DNA of 64,000 nt from Neomegalonema sp. (lineage in GTDB: Bacteria > Pseudomonadota > Alphaproteobacteria > Rhodobacterales > Rhodobacteraceae), in contig NZ_JAQTXI010000014.1 in the NCBI RefSeq assembly GCF_028688855.1, forward strand, positions 1-64,000, given 5' to 3'. The first letter of the stretch is position 1. Each line of letters starts with the position of its first letter. Under the pieces are notes generated by a model that was not told the origin of the DNA, ran no database searches, and saw only the letters and a list, made by a program, of their open reading frames with translations. The position numbers and the translations under genes are program-made. Shown piece after piece: positions 44,319-55,370 of this stretch.

Positions 44319-45017
44319 ATGGCGAATAAAGTCTATTCCACCGCGGCGGAGGCCCTCGACGGCCTTCTGTTCGACGGCATGACCATCGCGGCGGGAGGCT
44401 TCGGGCTTTCCGGCATCCCCGAGCTTCTGATCTTCGCGCTGCGGGAGTCGGGGGTGAAGGATCTGACCGTCTACTCCAACAACGCCGGCGTGGATGATTT
44501 CGGCCTCGGAATCCTGCTCCAGACGCGCCAGGTCAGGAAGATGTGCGCCTCCTACGTCGGCGAGAACGCCGAATTCATGAGGCAATATCTCTCCGGCGAG
44601 CTCGAGCTCGAATTCAATCCGCAAGGCACCCTCGCCGAGCGCATGCGGGCGGGCGGCGCGGGCATACCCGGCTTCTACACCCGCACGGGCGTGGGCACGG
44701 TCGTCGCCGAGGGCAAGGAGCACAAGGAGTTCGACGGCGAGACCTTCATCCTCGAACGCGGCATCCGCGCGGATCTCTCCATCGTCAAGGCCTGGAAGGG
44801 CGACGCCCAGGGCAATCTGATCTATCGCAAGACGGCGCGGAACTTCAATCCGATGGTCGCCACCTGCGGCAAGGTCACGGTGGCCGAGGTCGAGGAGATC
44901 GTGCCCGTCGGCGCGCTGGGGCCGGACGCGATCCATACGCCCGGAATCTTCGTCCAGAGGATCATCCAGGGCCCTCACGAGAAGCGCATCGAACAGCGCA
45001 CCACCCGTCCGGCTTGA
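44319..45017 (+). CDS. scoA: 3-oxoacid CoA-transferase, subunit A
   Basis: A 232-residue subunit of a succinyl-CoA:3-ketoacid CoA-transferase, used to activate acetoacetate and other 3-oxoacids. [19 protein letters not shown] near residue 20 and [22 protein letters not shown] are family signatures. [15 protein letters not shown] lies near residue 120. The start at 44319 is set by the conserved N-terminus. Subunit B follows 14 bases later. Confidence 0.94.
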   Translation: MANKVYSTAAEALDGLLFDGMTIAAGGFGLSGIPELLIFALRESGVKDLTVYSNNAGVDDFGLGILLQTRQVRKMCASYVGENAEFMRQYLSGELELEFNPQGTLAERMRAGGAGIPGFYTRTGVGTVVAEGKEHKEFDGETFILERGIRADLSIVKAWKGDAQGNLIYRKTARNFNPMVATCGKVTVAEVEEIVPVGALGPDAIHTPGIFVQRIIQGPHEKRIEQRTTRPA

Positions 45018-45031
45018 GGGAGAAAACGGCC

Positions 45032-45661
45032 ATGGCCTGGGACCGCAACCAGATGGCGGCGCGCGCCGCCAGAGAGCTTCGCGACGGCTTCTACGTCAAT
45101 CTCGGCATCGGCATTCCGACGCTGGTCGCCAACTACATCCCCGAAGGGGTGGACGTGACCTTGCAGTCGGAGAACGGCATGCTCGGCATGGGGCCCTTCC
45201 CCACCGAGGACAAGGTCGACGCCGACCTGATCAACGCGGGCAAGCAGACCATCACCGAGCTTGACCGCACCTCCTATTTCTCCTCGGCGGACAGCTTCGC
45301 CATGATCCGCGGCGGACATATCAACCTCGCGATCCTGGGGGCCATGGAGGTCTCGCAGGAGGGCGATCTCGCCAACTGGATGGTGCCGGGCAAGCTCGTG
45401 AAGGGCATGGGCGGCGCCATGGATCTGGTGGCGGGCGTCGAGCGCGTGGTGGTCATCATGCAGCACGCCGACAAGACCGGCGCCTCCAAGCTGCTCAAGG
45501 AATGCACCCTGCCGCTCACCGGCAAGAAGGTCGTGGACCGGATCATCACCGATCTCGCGGTCTTCGACGTGGTGCCGGGCGGGCTGAAGCTGCTCGAGGT
45601 CGCCGAGGGCGTGACCGAAGAGGAAGTCCGCGCCAAGACCGAGGCCACGCTCGTCAACTGA
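45032..45661 (+). CDS. scoB: 3-oxoacid CoA-transferase, subunit B
   Basis: A 209-residue catalytic subunit. The glutamate that forms the acyl-CoA thioester intermediate lies in [12 protein letters not shown] near residue 47. [17 protein letters not shown] and [29 protein letters not shown] are family blocks. It forms a heterocomplex with subunit A, in ketone-body or polyhydroxybutyrate catabolism. Confidence 0.95.
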   Translation: MAWDRNQMAARAARELRDGFYVNLGIGIPTLVANYIPEGVDVTLQSENGMLGMGPFPTEDKVDADLINAGKQTITELDRTSYFSSADSFAMIRGGHINLAILGAMEVSQEGDLANWMVPGKLVKGMGGAMDLVAGVERVVVIMQHADKTGASKLLKECTLPLTGKKVVDRIITDLAVFDVVPGGLKLLEVAEGVTEEEVRAKTEATLVN

Positions 45662-45688
45662 GCTTCTGCCCGGGCTGAAGGATGAGAC

Positions 45689-45731
45689 AAGGCGGCGGAG
45701 CTTCGGCTCCGCCGCCTTCCTGATGTTTTTT
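45689..45731 (+). terminator. Rho-independent terminator of scoAB
   Basis: A perfect 13-base stem (45689-45701 with 45706-45718) capped by a TTCG tetraloop, then TTTTTT at 45726-45731. It lies 28 bases after the scoB stop. Confidence 0.9.
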
Positions 45732-45733
45732 GT

Positions 45734-45782
45734 GGTCGCGCAATTTATCCGGAAACCGGTTCCCAGTTTTCGGATTGCGCTC
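45734..45782. repeat. palindromic extragenic repeat, copy B (3' of metH)
   Basis: A 49-base element matching copy A (28825-28873) at 45 positions, in the same orientation. Its last base is part of the metH stop codon, so the transcript would fold immediately after metH. It separates metH from the scoAB terminator. Confidence 0.8.
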
Positions 45783-48700
45783 TATTCCGCCGCCTGAGCC
45801 GCCGGGCGCATGTAGTTGAGGATCGGGCCGAGCCAGCGCTCCACCTCCTCGACGGCCATGCCCTTGCGGGCGGCGTAATCCTCGACCTGATCGCGCTCGA
45901 CCTTGGCGACGCCGAAATAATAGGCCTCCGGCGCGCCGACATAGAGCCCCGAAACCGAAGAGCCCGGCCACATGGCGTAACTCTCGGTGAGCTTCACGCC
46001 CGTGGCGGCCTCGGCGTCGAGCAGGCGGAAGAGCGTCGCCTTTTCGGTATGGTCGGGCTGGGCCGGATAGCCCGGCGCCGGACGGATCCCGCGATAGGGT
46101 TCGAGGATCAGCTCCTCGGGCGCATAGGCCTCGTCGGCGGCGTAGGGCCAGAACTCCTTGCGGACGCGCTCGTGCATGCGCTCGGCGAAGGCCTCGGCGA
46201 AGCGATCCGCCAGAGCCTTGACCAGAATGGCGGAGTAATCGTCGTTGGCGCGCTCGAAGCGTTCGGCGAGGGCCACTTCCTCGATGCCCGCCGTGACCAC
46301 GAAGCCGCCCACCCAATCGCGCTTGCCGGACTCCGCAGGCGCGACGAAATCCGACAAGGCCACGTTGGGCTTGCCGTCGCGCCTGGTCGCCTGCTGGCGG
46401 AGGGTGAAGAAGGTCGCCAGCTCCTGCGCGCGGCTCTCGTCGGTGAAGAGGCGGATGTCGTCGCCGACGGAATGCGCGGGCCAGAAGCCCACCACCGCCC
46501 GGGGACGGAACCATTTTTCATCCAGAATCTTCTTGAGCATGGCCTGAGCGTCGGCCCAGAGCGCCCGCGCCGCCGCGCCCTGGCGCTCATCCTGCAAGAT
46601 GGCGGGGAAGCGGCCTTTCAGCTCCCAGGTCTGGAAGAAGGGCGTCCAGTCGATGTAGCGCGCCAGATCCGCGAGATCCCAATCCTCGAAGACCTTCGTC
46701 CCGAGGAATTGCGGCGCCGGAGGATCATAGCTCGCCCAATCGGCCTTGAAGGGGTTGGCCCGCGCCGCCGCCAGAGGCAGACGCCGCTTTTCGGCTTCGG
46801 CGCGTTCATGGGCCTCGGCGACCTTGCGGTATTCCTCGCGGATTCCCGCGACGTAATCGGGCTTCTGCTCCGGCGAGAGCAAAGCCGAGACCACGCCCAC
46901 CGCGCGGCTGGCGTCGGGGACGTAGACCGTCTGGCCGCGGGCGTAGCGCGGATGGATCTTCACCGCCGTATGGACGCGGCTGGTGGTCGCTCCGCCGATG
47001 AGCAAAGGCAGATCGAATCCTTCGCGCTCGATTTCGGCGGCGACATGGGCCATCTCGTCCAGCGACGGCGTGATGAGGCCCGACAGCCCGATGACGTCCA
47101 CGTTCTCGGCGCGGGCGGTCTCGATGATCTTCGCGGCGGGGACCATCACGCCCAGATCGACGATCTCGTAATTGTTGCAGGCGAGGACCACGCCCACGAT
47201 GTTCTTGCCGATGTCATGGACGTCGCCCTTGACGGTGGCCATGAGGATGCGTCCGGCGCTGCGGCGGCCTTCGCCGCCGTTGAGGCGCTTCTCCTCCTCC
47301 ATGAAGGGGGTCAGCACGGCGACGGCCTGCTTCATCACGCGGGCCGACTTCACCACCTGCGGCAGGAACATCTTGCCCGCCCCGAAGAGGTCGCCGACGA
47401 CGTTCATGCCCGACATCAGCGGGCCCTCGATCACATGCAGAGGCCGCGCCGCCTGAAGGCGGGCTTCTTCGGTGTCGGCCTCGATATATTCGGTCACGCC
47501 GTTGACCAGCGCATGTTCGATGCGTTTCTCGACGGACCAGGTCCGCCAGGTGAGGTCTTTCTCCGCCTTCTCCTTGCCGCCCGCGCCCTTGAAGCGTTCG
47601 GCGATCTCCAGCAGGCGTTCGGTGCCGTCGGGGCGGCGGTTGAGGATCACGTCCTCGCAGGCCTCGCGCAGATCCGGCTCGATGGAATCGTAGACCGCCA
47701 ATTGCCCGGCGTTGACGATGCCCATGTCCATCCCCGCCTTGATGGCGTGATAGAGGAACACCGCATGCATCGCCTCGCGCACGGGCTCGTTGCCCCGGAA
47801 GGAGAAGGAGAGATTCGAGACGCCGCCTGAAACATGGGTCAGGGGCATGGCCTGACGGATCCGGCGCGTCGCCTCGATGAAGTCCACGCCGTAATTGTTG
47901 TGCTCCTCGATTCCGGTCGCCACGGCGAAGACGTTCGGATCGAAGATGATGTCTTCCGGCGCGATCTCGGCTTCTTCGGTCAGCAGCTTGTAGGCGCGCG
48001 AACAGATCTCGAACTTGCGGTCTTCGGTGTCGGCCTGTCCGGTTTCGTCGAAGGCCATGACCACCATCGCCGCGCCATAGGCCCGGCAGAGCCGCGCATG
48101 ATGGAGGAAAGCCTCTTCGCCCTCCTTCAGCGAGATCGAATTGACGATGGGCTTGCCCTGGACGCATTGGAGTCCGGCCTCGATCACCTCCCATTTGGAG
48201 CTGTCGATCATGACCGGAACCCGGGCGATGTCGGGTTCGGAGGCGACGAGGTTCAGGTAATCGACCATGGCCTTGCGGCTGTCGAGCAGGCCCTCGTCCA
48301 TGTTGACGTCGATGATCTGGGCGCCGTTCTCGACCTGATCGCGGGCCACGTCGAGCGCCGCCGCCAGATCTCCGTTGACGATCAGCTTCCTGAACCGCGC
48401 CGAGCCCGTGACGTTGGTCCGCTCGCCGACGTTGACGAAGGGAATCTCGGGCGTGAGGATGAAGGGCTCCAGCCCCGAAAGCCGCATCTGCGGCGGGGGA
48501 GAGGCGATCTCGCGCGGCTGATGTTTGGCCACCGCCGCCGCGATGGCGCGGATATGCTCCGGCGTCGAGCCGCAGCAGCCGCCCACGATGTTGATCAGCC
48601 CCTCGCGGGCGAAGATCTCGACCTGAGCGGCCATGTATTCCGGCGATTCGTCATATTGGCCGAAGGCGTTGGGCAGGCCCGCATTCGGATAGGCGCAGAC

Positions 48701-49564
48701 GAGCGTCTCCGCCACGGCGGAAACCTCGGCGAGATGGGGCCGCATGGCCTCGGCGCCGAGGGCGCAGTTGAATCCGACGCTCAGAGGCCGGGCGTGGCGC
48801 ACCGAATGCCAGAATCCGGTCGGCGTCTGGCCGGAGAGGGTGCGGCCGGAGAGATCGGTGATGGTGCCCGAGATCATCACCGGCAGGCGCAATCCATTCT
48901 CCGCGAAGACCTCCTCGCAGGCGAAGATCGCCGCCTTGGCGTTGAGCGTGTCGAAGATGGTCTCGATGAGGATGAGGTCCGCGCCGCCCGCGATCAGGCC
49001 CCGGATCTGCTCGGCGTAGGCGAGGCGGAGATCCTCGAAGGTCACGGCGCGATAGCCGGGGTCGTTCACATCGGGCGAGATGGAGGCCGTGCGGTTGGTC
49101 GGCCCGAGCGCCCCCGCCACGAAACGCGGACGCCCGTCCTCGGCGGTCGCGCGGTCCAGAGCCTTGCGGGCGATGCGGGCGGATTCGAAATTCAGCGCAT
49201 GGACCTTCTCCTCAAGCCCGTAATCGGCCTGAGCTATGCGGGTGGAGGAGAAGGTGTTGGTTTCGACGATGTCCGCCCCCGCCTTGGCGTAGCGGTAGTG
49301 GATCTCCTCGATGGCGTCCGGGCGGGTCAGGCTGAGCAGGTCGTTGTTGCCCTGCTGCGGCCTGCCGTCGCCCTGATGCAGCCCGCAGCCGCAGCCTGCG
49401 CCATGGCTCGTCGGGCCGGAGAAATCCTCCTCGCTCAGCCCCAGCGCCTGGATCTGGGTGCCCATCGCGCCGTCGAGAATGAGAATCCGCTCGCGCGCCA
49501 TGGCGTCGAGGCTGGCGAAGGTCTCGGAGAGCGGAAGACGGGAGCCGAAAGCGGAGGCGGTCAT
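45782..49564 (-). CDS. metH: cobalamin-dependent methionine synthase
   Basis: A 1260-residue cytoplasmic enzyme with all four MetH modules. Homocysteine domain: [19 protein letters not shown], zinc cysteines in [12 protein letters not shown] and [13 protein letters not shown]. Pterin domain: [17 protein letters not shown]12 domain: [17 protein letters not shown], where His is the cobalt ligand. Reactivation domain: [17 protein letters not shown] and [16 protein letters not shown], the SAM-binding part. It makes methionine from homocysteine and 5-methyl-THF. Many relatives have a split MetH; this one is complete. No B12 riboswitch was found in the 227-base upstream gap. Confidence 0.97.
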   Translation of the reverse strand: MTASAFGSRLPLSETFASLDAMARERILILDGAMGTQIQALGLSEEDFSGPTSHGAGCGCGLHQGDGRPQQGNNDLLSLTRPDAIEEIHYRYAKAGADIVETNTFSSTRIAQADYGLEEKVHALNFESARIARKALDRATAEDGRPRFVAGALGPTNRTASISPDVNDPGYRAVTFEDLRLAYAEQIRGLIAGGADLILIETIFDTLNAKAAIFACEEVFAENGLRLPVMISGTITDLSGRTLSGQTPTGFWHSVRHARPLSVGFNCALGAEAMRPHLAEVSAVAETLVCAYPNAGLPNAFGQYDESPEYMAAQVEIFAREGLINIVGGCCGSTPEHIRAIAAAVAKHQPREIASPPPQMRLSGLEPFILTPEIPFVNVGERTNVTGSARFRKLIVNGDLAAALDVARDQVENGAQIIDVNMDEGLLDSRKAMVDYLNLVASEPDIARVPVMIDSSKWEVIEAGLQCVQGKPIVNSISLKEGEEAFLHHARLCRAYGAAMVVMAFDETGQADTEDRKFEICSRAYKLLTEEAEIAPEDIIFDPNVFAVATGIEEHNNYGVDFIEATRRIRQAMPLTHVSGGVSNLSFSFRGNEPVREAMHAVFLYHAIKAGMDMGIVNAGQLAVYDSIEPDLREACEDVILNRRPDGTERLLEIAERFKGAGGKEKAEKDLTWRTWSVEKRIEHALVNGVTEYIEADTEEARLQAARPLHVIEGPLMSGMNVVGDLFGAGKMFLPQVVKSARVMKQAVAVLTPFMEEEKRLNGGEGRRSAGRILMATVKGDVHDIGKNIVGVVLACNNYEIVDLGVMVPAAKIIETARAENVDVIGLSGLITPSLDEMAHVAAEIEREGFDLPLLIGGATTSRVHTAVKIHPRYARGQTVYVPDASRAVGVVSALLSPEQKPDYVAGIREEYRKVAEAHERAEAEKRRLPLAAARANPFKADWASYDPPAPQFLGTKVFEDWDLADLARYIDWTPFFQTWELKGRFPAILQDERQGAAARALWADAQAMLKKILDEKWFRPRAVVGFWPAHSVGDDIRLFTDESRAQELATFFTLRQQATRRDGKPNVALSDFVAPAESGKRDWVGGFVVTAGIEEVALAERFERANDDYSAILVKALADRFAEAFAERMHERVRKEFWPYAADEAYAPEELILEPYRGIRPAPGYPAQPDHTEKATLFRLLDAEAATGVKLTESYAMWPGSSVSGLYVGAPEAYYFGVAKVERDQVEDYAARKGMAVEEVERWLGPILNYMRPAAQAAE

Positions 49565-49723
49565 GGGGTGCGAAGCCTTGAGGCGCGAAGCGCGAGGAGG
49601 AAGGAAGGCGCGGGGATCGGGAACAGGGGAATTTGGCCCCGAAAGCTTCCGGGCTCAACCCCATTCGGGCGCGGATCGGGAAATCGGGCGCGGTTTCTTC
49701 TTCGGGCGCCGCCGAGGGGGCCT

Positions 49724-49752
49724 TTGACAAGCCTTCCGGCGCGTCGCATTTT
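49724..49752 (+). promoter_or_regulatory. probable promoter of the AGE-family gene
   Basis: TTGACA at 49724-49729, a 17-base spacer and CATTTT at 49747-49752, with the GTG start of the next gene 39 bases on. Confidence 0.5.
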
Positions 49753-49791
49753 CCTCGGGACCGGGCGCAGCGCCTGCAGGGAGGCGCCTTC

Positions 49792-50928
49792 GTGAGCTTC
49801 AGCGAGAAGATCAGGCCCTGGATGGCCGAAGCGGCCTGTCCGCTCTGGGGCGGGGCGGGGATCGACCCCGCGACGGGCGGCGTCTGGGAGGCCCTGCGCG
49901 TCGCCGACGGAGCCCCCGCCCGCGCGGAGATCAAGCGGGTGCGGGTGCAGCACCGGCAGATCTACGCCTTCGCCGAGGCCTGGCGCATGGGCCTGGATCC
50001 GCAGGGGCTGGAGCGCGCGCGCGGAGTCCTGGCCTTCGCGCGAGCCAGGGCGCAGGCGCCTCGGGGGGCGGGCTGGATCCATCGCCTGAATCCGGATGAC
50101 TCCCCGCAGGATTCCCGCCGCGATTCCTATGACCAGATGTTCGCCCTGCTCGGCTACGGGGCCCTCGCCCGCTTCGGGGTGGAGGAGGCCCGCGAGGATC
50201 TCGCCCGGACCTGGGCGGGCCTGAGCGGCGATCTGGCGCATCCTCTGGGCGGCTGGCGGGAGGATGATCTCGACAGGCTGCCCCGTCGCCAGAATCCGCA
50301 CATGCACGGCTTCGAGGCCTGTCTCGCCCTCCAGGACTGGACGGGCGAAGCGGTCTGGATGGAGCGGGCCGAGGCGGTGCTCGATCTCTTCTTCGCGCGG
50401 TTCTTCGACGCGGGGCGCGGCTGGCTTCTGGAGCATTTCGCCGAGGACTGGACGCCGCTGACTCCGGAAGAGGGCCAGCGTCTGGAGCCGGGGCATTTCT
50501 GCGAATGGGTCTGGCTGCTGCGCCGCTACGAGCGGCTCGGGGGGCGACGCCCCGTCGGGGCGGCGGCGGACGCGCTTTACGCAGAAGGCCGCAGGCTGGG
50601 GCTCGGGCCGGACGGGCTGCTCTGCGACGAAACCTTTCTCGACGGAAGCCCGAGCAAGTCCACGCGTCGGCTCTGGGGCCAGACGGAGCATTTCAAGGCG
50701 GCGCTCGCCCAGGAGCGCGTCCATGGGACGGGCCGTCATCTGGCCGAGGCGCGGGAGATCTTCGACCGCCTCTTCGGGGTCTATCTGACGGGCTGTCGTC
50801 CCGGCGGCTGGCGCGACAGGCTGAATCCCGACGGAAGCCTTGCGGATCCGCTCATGCCCGCCAGCACCTTCTATCATCTGGTCTGCGCCTTCGGCTACGC
50901 GCTGGACTGGGAGACGGCGAAGGGATAG
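49792..50928 (+). CDS. AGE-family sugar epimerase/isomerase
   Basis: A 378-residue protein of the N-acylglucosamine 2-epimerase superfamily with the (alpha/alpha)6-barrel pattern. HRQIYAFAEAWRMG near residue 43, NPHMHGFEACLALQDWTGE near 165 and PGHFCEWVWLLRRYERL near 235 contain the conserved His/Glu of the family (catalytic pairs). RRLWGQTEHFKAALAQ follows. The family includes mannose isomerases (YihS), mannose-6-phosphate isomerase-like proteins and GlcNAc epimerases; substrate cannot be told. A GTG start at 49792 is chosen since an AGGGAGG lies nine bases upstream and the family N-terminus fits. Confidence 0.85.
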   Translation: MSFSEKIRPWMAEAACPLWGGAGIDPATGGVWEALRVADGAPARAEIKRVRVQHRQIYAFAEAWRMGLDPQGLERARGVLAFARARAQAPRGAGWIHRLNPDDSPQDSRRDSYDQMFALLGYGALARFGVEEAREDLARTWAGLSGDLAHPLGGWREDDLDRLPRRQNPHMHGFEACLALQDWTGEAVWMERAEAVLDLFFARFFDAGRGWLLEHFAEDWTPLTPEEGQRLEPGHFCEWVWLLRRYERLGGRRPVGAAADALYAEGRRLGLGPDGLLCDETFLDGSPSKSTRRLWGQTEHFKAALAQERVHGTGRHLAEAREIFDRLFGVYLTGCRPGGWRDRLNPDGSLADPLMPASTFYHLVCAFGYALDWETAKG

Positions 50929-51071
50929 GACCGGGGCGGATTTTCCCCCGAGAGCGTCGTCCGGCCATGTGGGGCCGCCCGGACGCTCCGATTTCTCTTG
51001 TGGTCGCGTTTTCACGACGCGAAGTCCTTCGGCTTCGCTGGAAAACGCTCCAGGATCGAGGAGCGCCGCAG

Positions 51072-51989
51072 ATGTCCCTTTCGTCCTTCGCCCGTCCGCT
51101 TCCCGCCTCCGCCCTGCCGGAGGCCGAAGCGCGCAAGGCGCGCGCCGAAGTCTGGTTCCGCGAGCTGCACAAGATGTTCCTCGACGCCTTCGAGGGGCTG
51201 GAGGACGGACAGGCCTCCGATCTTCCGGCGGGGCGTTTCGCGCTGACTCCCACCGAGCGGCGCGGCGAGGACGGATCTGCGGGCGGCGGCGGACTCATGG
51301 CCGTGATGCGCGGAGGGCGCGTCTTCGAGAAGGTGGGCGTCAACGTCTCGGCGGTGCATGGGCGGCTCGCGCCGAAGGCTCAGGCGGCGATGGCGGCGCG
51401 TCAGGTGCCGGGGATCGCCGCAGATCCGCGCTTCTGGGCCTGCGGCGTGAGTCTGGTGGCTCACATGCGCAATCCGCGCGCGCCCGCCTTCCACATGAAC
51501 ACCCGCATGTTCTGGACGCCCGGCGCCTGGTGGTTCGGCGGCGGCTCGGATCTCAATCCGGCCCTTCCCTTCGACGAGGACACGGCGGCCTTTCATGCGG
51601 GGCTGAAGTCCGCCTGCGACGCCCATGACCCGGAATATTACGCGCGCTTCAAGGCCTGGGCGGACGAATATTTCTTCATTCCGCACCGGAACCGGGCCCG
51701 GGGCGTGGGCGGGATCTTCTACGACGACCTCAACGGCGGCGACTGGGAGGCCGATTTCGCCTTCACGCAGGCCGTGGGCCGGGGATGTCTGGCGGCTTTC
51801 GTCCCTCTGGCGGCGGCCCGCAGCCGCGAGCCCTTCACGCCCGAAGAGCGCGAGCGGCAACTGATCCATCGCGGACTCTACGCCGAATTCAATCTGCTCT
51901 ATGATCGCGGCACCCGTTTCGGGCTGGAGAGCGGCCATAATCCCGAGGCGGTGCTGATGAGCCTGCCGCCCGAAGCGAAATGGCCGTGA
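51072..51989 (+). CDS. hemF: oxygen-dependent coproporphyrinogen III oxidase
   Basis: A 305-residue haem-biosynthesis enzyme that converts coproporphyrinogen III to protoporphyrinogen IX using O2. Signatures: FEKVGVNVSAVHG, AFHMNTRMFWTPGAWWFGGGSDLNP near residue 140, FFIPHRNRARGVGGIFYDDLN near 200, and EFNLLYDRGTRFGLESGHNPEAVLMSLPP near the end. Complete for the family. Its stop overlaps holC by ten bases. Confidence 0.97.
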   Translation: MSLSSFARPLPASALPEAEARKARAEVWFRELHKMFLDAFEGLEDGQASDLPAGRFALTPTERRGEDGSAGGGGLMAVMRGGRVFEKVGVNVSAVHGRLAPKAQAAMAARQVPGIAADPRFWACGVSLVAHMRNPRAPAFHMNTRMFWTPGAWWFGGGSDLNPALPFDEDTAAFHAGLKSACDAHDPEYYARFKAWADEYFFIPHRNRARGVGGIFYDDLNGGDWEADFAFTQAVGRGCLAAFVPLAAARSREPFTPEERERQLIHRGLYAEFNLLYDRGTRFGLESGHNPEAVLMSLPPEAKWP

Positions 51990-52471
51990 GCGCTCCCGAG
52001 GTCTGGTTCTATCATCTCGTCCGGCAGACGCCCGAGCGTCTGCTGATCGACCTGCTGGAGAAGACCCTCGCGCGGGGCTGGCGGGCGGTCCTGCGGCTCG
52101 GCGACGAGGCGCAGGTGGTCCAGGCCAGCGAAAGGCTCTGGACCTGGCGCGAGGATTCCTTCCTGCCGCATGGCTCCGCCGCCGACGGCGAGGCCGCCCT
52201 CCAGCCCGTCTGGATCACCGCCGGGCCGGAGATCCCCAACGGCGCGCAGATCCTCTGCCTGACGAGGGGCGGCTCCTGCGACCTCTCGGCGCCGCCTGCG
52301 GGTCTGGCGCGGATCTGCCTCCTGTTTCAGGAGGCGGACGAAGAGGCTCTGGCGGCGGCCCGCGCTCAATGGCGGGCGGCCAGGACTGCGGGACTCAAGG
52401 CCGTCTACTGGGCCGAGACTCCGGAAGGCGGCTGGATCCGCAAGGCCGAGCACGACCCCGCCGCAGGCTGA
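51980..52471 (+). CDS. holC: DNA polymerase III chi subunit
   Basis: A 163-residue replisome clamp-loader accessory subunit that links SSB and psi. It starts EVWFYHLVRQTPERLLIDLLEKTLARGWRAVLRLG, the hallmark chi opening, with LWTWREDSFLPHG near residue 53 and a central ALQPVWIT. It overlaps hemF, so it is translated from the same message. It ends three bases from the convergent cysB-type gene. Confidence 0.92.
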   Translation: MAVSAPEVWFYHLVRQTPERLLIDLLEKTLARGWRAVLRLGDEAQVVQASERLWTWREDSFLPHGSAADGEAALQPVWITAGPEIPNGAQILCLTRGGSCDLSAPPAGLARICLLFQEADEEALAAARAQWRAARTAGLKAVYWAETPEGGWIRKAEHDPAAG

Positions 52472-52474
52472 ATT

Positions 52475-53416
52475 CTAGACGATCTCCGCCGTCGCGAGGG
52501 CGGGGGCCATTTCGGTGCGCACGGCGTCTTCGCGCAGCTCCGGGCGGCAGATCTCGAGGAAGCGATAGGCGAAGCCGCGCATGTAGCGTCCGCGCCGGAT
52601 GGCGATATGGGCCGTGCTTTCGTCGAAGAGATGGCCGCCGTCCAGAGCCGCCAGCCGTTCGTCGGGCTGCCTGACCGCCATGGAGGCCACGATTCCCACG
52701 CCCACCCCGAGCGCCACGTAATCCTTGATCACGTCGGCGTCGAGCGCCTCCATGACGATCTCCGGCCGCTCGCCCGCCTCGGCGAAGACGCGGTCGATCA
52801 TGCCGCGCCCGGTGAAGCCCTCGTGATAGGTGATGATCGGCCAGCGGGCCAGCTCGGCGAGGGTCAGGCGTTTGGTCCCCTCCAGTTCATGGCCGCGCGG
52901 CGCGATCACCGCATGCCGCCAGCGGTAATAGGGGAAGGCGGCCACGTCGGGATGATCGGCGACCTTCTCCGTGGAGACGCCGATGTCGGCGCGGCCTTCG
53001 AGCAGCATGTTGAGGATGCCGGTCGGGCTGGTCTGGTGCAGCGTGAGCTTCACGCGCGGGAATTCGCGGCGGAAGGCGGCCACGGCGGGCTGAAGCGCAT
53101 AGCGGGCCTGGGTGTGGGTGGTGGCCACCACCAGAACGCCCTGATCGGCGCTGCGCAGCTGCGAGGCCACCCGACGGATGTTGTCGGCGTCGGTCAGGAT
53201 GCGCTCGGCGTGGACGAGGATCTCGCGCCCCGCCTCGGTCAGCCCGAGGAAGCGTTTGCCGTGGCGGACGAAGATCTCGACGCCCAGCTCGTATTCGAGA
53301 TCCTTGATGTGCCGGCTCAGGCCGGATTGCGAGGTGGCCAGAGCCTGGGCCGCCTCGGTGAGGTTGAAGTTGCGCCGCACGGTCTCGCGCAGGATCCGGA
53401 TCTGTTGCAGGTTCAT
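52475..53416 (-). CDS. cysB: CysB-family LysR regulator
   Basis: A 313-residue LysR-type activator close to CysB/Cbl. N-terminal helix-turn-helix: [34 protein letters not shown], then [15 protein letters not shown]. Effector domain has [23 protein letters not shown]-like [13 protein letters not shown] and [21 protein letters not shown], blocks typical of CysB. It is the last gene of the sulfate importer operon (ATGA overlap with cysA), so it is likely both co-expressed with and an activator of that operon, responding to O-acetylserine or N-acetylserine by analogy. Confidence 0.92.
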   Translation of the reverse strand: MNLQQIRILRETVRRNFNLTEAAQALATSQSGLSRHIKDLEYELGVEIFVRHGKRFLGLTEAGREILVHAERILTDADNIRRVASQLRSADQGVLVVATTHTQARYALQPAVAAFRREFPRVKLTLHQTSPTGILNMLLEGRADIGVSTEKVADHPDVAAFPYYRWRHAVIAPRGHELEGTKRLTLAELARWPIITYHEGFTGRGMIDRVFAEAGERPEIVMEALDADVIKDYVALGVGVGIVASMAVRQPDERLAALDGGHLFDESTAHIAIRRGRYMRGFAYRFLEICRPELREDAVRTEMAPALATAEIV

Positions 53417-54486
53417 TCCGCCGCGACCTCCTGCGCCGGGAAGACGCGCAGCGCGTCGGGCACCAGACGGACGGTCTCGCCGGGAACCAGCGCCAGTTTC
53501 GCCAGTTCACGCTTGGGAATCTCGGCCTCGAAGGGGCGGCCGCTGCGGACTCCCACCAGCTCGATGCGCGCCAGAGCCCCGAGCTCCAGAGCCCGCGCCA
53601 CCTTCGCCTCCACGCCCGGACCGGACGTCTCGCGCGTCACCTGAAACTCGTGCGGCCGCACATAGGCCGAAAGCCGCGCCCCCTCGTCGCCCGAGCCCGC
53701 AGGCAAGGCGAGTCCGCCGTCCTCGACCTGGAGCGCCCCGGAGACCACGCGCCCCTCGAAGAAGTTCGAATGGCCGAGGAAGCTCTGCACGAAGGGCGTC
53801 GCGGGCTGGGAATAGACCTGGGCGGGTTCGCCCACCTGCTCGATGGCGCCCTTGTTGATCAGCACCACCTGATCCGCCAGTTCGAGGGCCTCCTCCTGAT
53901 CATGGGTCACGAAGATGGAGGTCAATCCGAGCTGGTGATGCAGATCGCGCAGCCAGCGGCGCAGATCCTTGCGGACCTTGGCGTCGAGGGCGCCGAAGGG
54001 CTCGTCCAGCAGCAGGACGCGGGGCTCCACCGCCAGAGCCCGCGCCAGGGCGATGCGCTGACGCTGACCGCCCGACAACTGCGCCGGATAGCGATGGCCG
54101 AGCCAGTCGAGATGCACAAGCTCCAGCAGCCGGGTGACCTTGGCCCGGATCTCGGAGTCGGACAGACGCTCGCGGCGGGGCTTGACCCTCAGGCCGAAGG
54201 CGACGTTCTCGAAGACCGTCATGTGGCGGAAGAGCGCGTAATGCTGGAACACGAAGCCCACGTTGCGCTCGCGGACATGGGCGTTGGAGGAATCTTCGCC
54301 GTTGAAGAGGATGCGTCCGGAATCGGATTGCTCCAGCCCGGCGATGACGCGCAGGAGGGTGGTCTTGCCGCAGCCCGAGGGCCCGAGAAGCGCGGTCAGC
54401 TTGCCGTCGGGGACGTCCAGGGTGACGTCGTTGAGGGCGACGAAATCGCCGAAGCGCTTGTTGATGTGTTCGACGCGGATGCTCAT
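53413..54486 (-). CDS. cysA: sulfate/thiosulfate ABC transporter ATPase
   Basis: A 357-residue ATPase. [21 protein letters not shown] is the CysA N-terminus; Walker A is GPSGCGKTT near residue 38, Q-loop [21 protein letters not shown], signature [10 protein letters not shown], Walker [12 protein letters not shown] and switch FVTHDQEEA. The C-terminal TOBE domain spans residues 240-357. The start at 54486 is set by the N-terminus; the frame upstream is a cysW shadow. It energises CysT/CysW. Confidence 0.95.
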   Translation of the reverse strand: MSIRVEHINKRFGDFVALNDVTLDVPDGKLTALLGPSGCGKTTLLRVIAGLEQSDSGRILFNGEDSSNAHVRERNVGFVFQHYALFRHMTVFENVAFGLRVKPRRERLSDSEIRAKVTRLLELVHLDWLGHRYPAQLSGGQRQRIALARALAVEPRVLLLDEPFGALDAKVRKDLRRWLRDLHHQLGLTSIFVTHDQEEALELADQVVLINKGAIEQVGEPAQVYSQPATPFVQSFLGHSNFFEGRVVSGALQVEDGGLALPAGSGDEGARLSAYVRPHEFQVTRETSGPGVEAKVARALELGALARIELVGVRSGRPFEAEIPKRELAKLALVPGETVRLVPDALRVFPAQEVAAE

Positions 54487-54488
54487 GG

Positions 54489-55367
54489 TCAGGCTCCTTC
54501 GCGCTGGGCGCGGGCGACGCGCCATTCCACGACCGTCTTGATCAGCAGCGTGAGCAACGCCAGAAGGGCGAGCAGAGAAGCGACGGCGAAGGCGGCGGAG
54601 AATTGATATTCGTTGTAGAGGATCTCGACATGGAGCGGCATGGTGTTGGTCAGGCCGCGGATATGTCCCGAGACGACGGAGACGGCTCCGAATTCGCCCA
54701 TGGCGCGGGCGTTGCAGAGGATCACGCCGTAGAGCAGGCCCCATTTGACGTTCGGCAGGGTCACCCTCAGGAAGGTGGTGAGCCCTCCGGCGCCGAGCAC
54801 CACGGCGGCTTCTTCTTCTTCGGTGCCCTGGGATTCCATGAGGGGAATCAGCTCGCGGGCGATGAAGGGGAAGGTCACGAAGACCGTCGCCAGCACGATG
54901 CCCGGCACCGCGAAGATGACCTTCATGCCGTTGTCCTGGAGCCAGGGTCCGAACCATCCCTGAGAACTGAACACCAGCACGTAGACGAGGCCCGCGATGA
55001 CCGGCGAGACCGAGAAGGGCAGGTCGATGAGGGTGGTGAGCAGGGTTCTCCCGCGGAATCGATGCTTGGCGATGAGCCATGAGGCGGCGATGCCGAAGAC
55101 GAGGTTCACCGGCACCGCGATGGCGGCGGCGAGCAGCGTCAGGCGGATGGCCGATTGCGCATCCCTGTCGACAAGGGCGCCGAAATAGGCGCTCCAGCCC
55201 TTGCGGAGGGCCTCGGTGAAGACCAGCGCCAGAGGCGCCAGCAGGAACAGCGCGAAGAAGGTCAGACCCAGACCGATGATGAGGACTTGCGCCCATTTCG
55301 GATCGCGCGTGGCGGCGCGTCCGGTCTGTCGGCCCCGGGCGTAGAGGGAAGCGGTTCCTCCGGCCAT
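54489..55367 (-). CDS. cysW: sulfate/thiosulfate ABC transporter permease
   Basis: A 292-residue inner-membrane permease. [28 protein letters not shown] opens it, [31 protein letters not shown] is a CysW signature, and the coupling loop is [46 protein letters not shown] follows. It forms the channel with CysT. Only two bases separate it from cysA. Confidence 0.94.
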   Translation of the reverse strand: MAGGTASLYARGRQTGRAATRDPKWAQVLIIGLGLTFFALFLLAPLALVFTEALRKGWSAYFGALVDRDAQSAIRLTLLAAAIAVPVNLVFGIAASWLIAKHRFRGRTLLTTLIDLPFSVSPVIAGLVYVLVFSSQGWFGPWLQDNGMKVIFAVPGIVLATVFVTFPFIARELIPLMESQGTEEEEAAVVLGAGGLTTFLRVTLPNVKWGLLYGVILCNARAMGEFGAVSVVSGHIRGLTNTMPLHVEILYNEYQFSAAFAVASLLALLALLTLLIKTVVEWRVARAQREGA

Positions 55368-55370
55368 GGT

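Noticed and set aside
49565..49791. Cobalamin, SAM or SAH riboswitch upstream of metH
   Set aside because: No B12 box, SAM-II or SAH aptamer conserved segments could be found in the short upstream gap.
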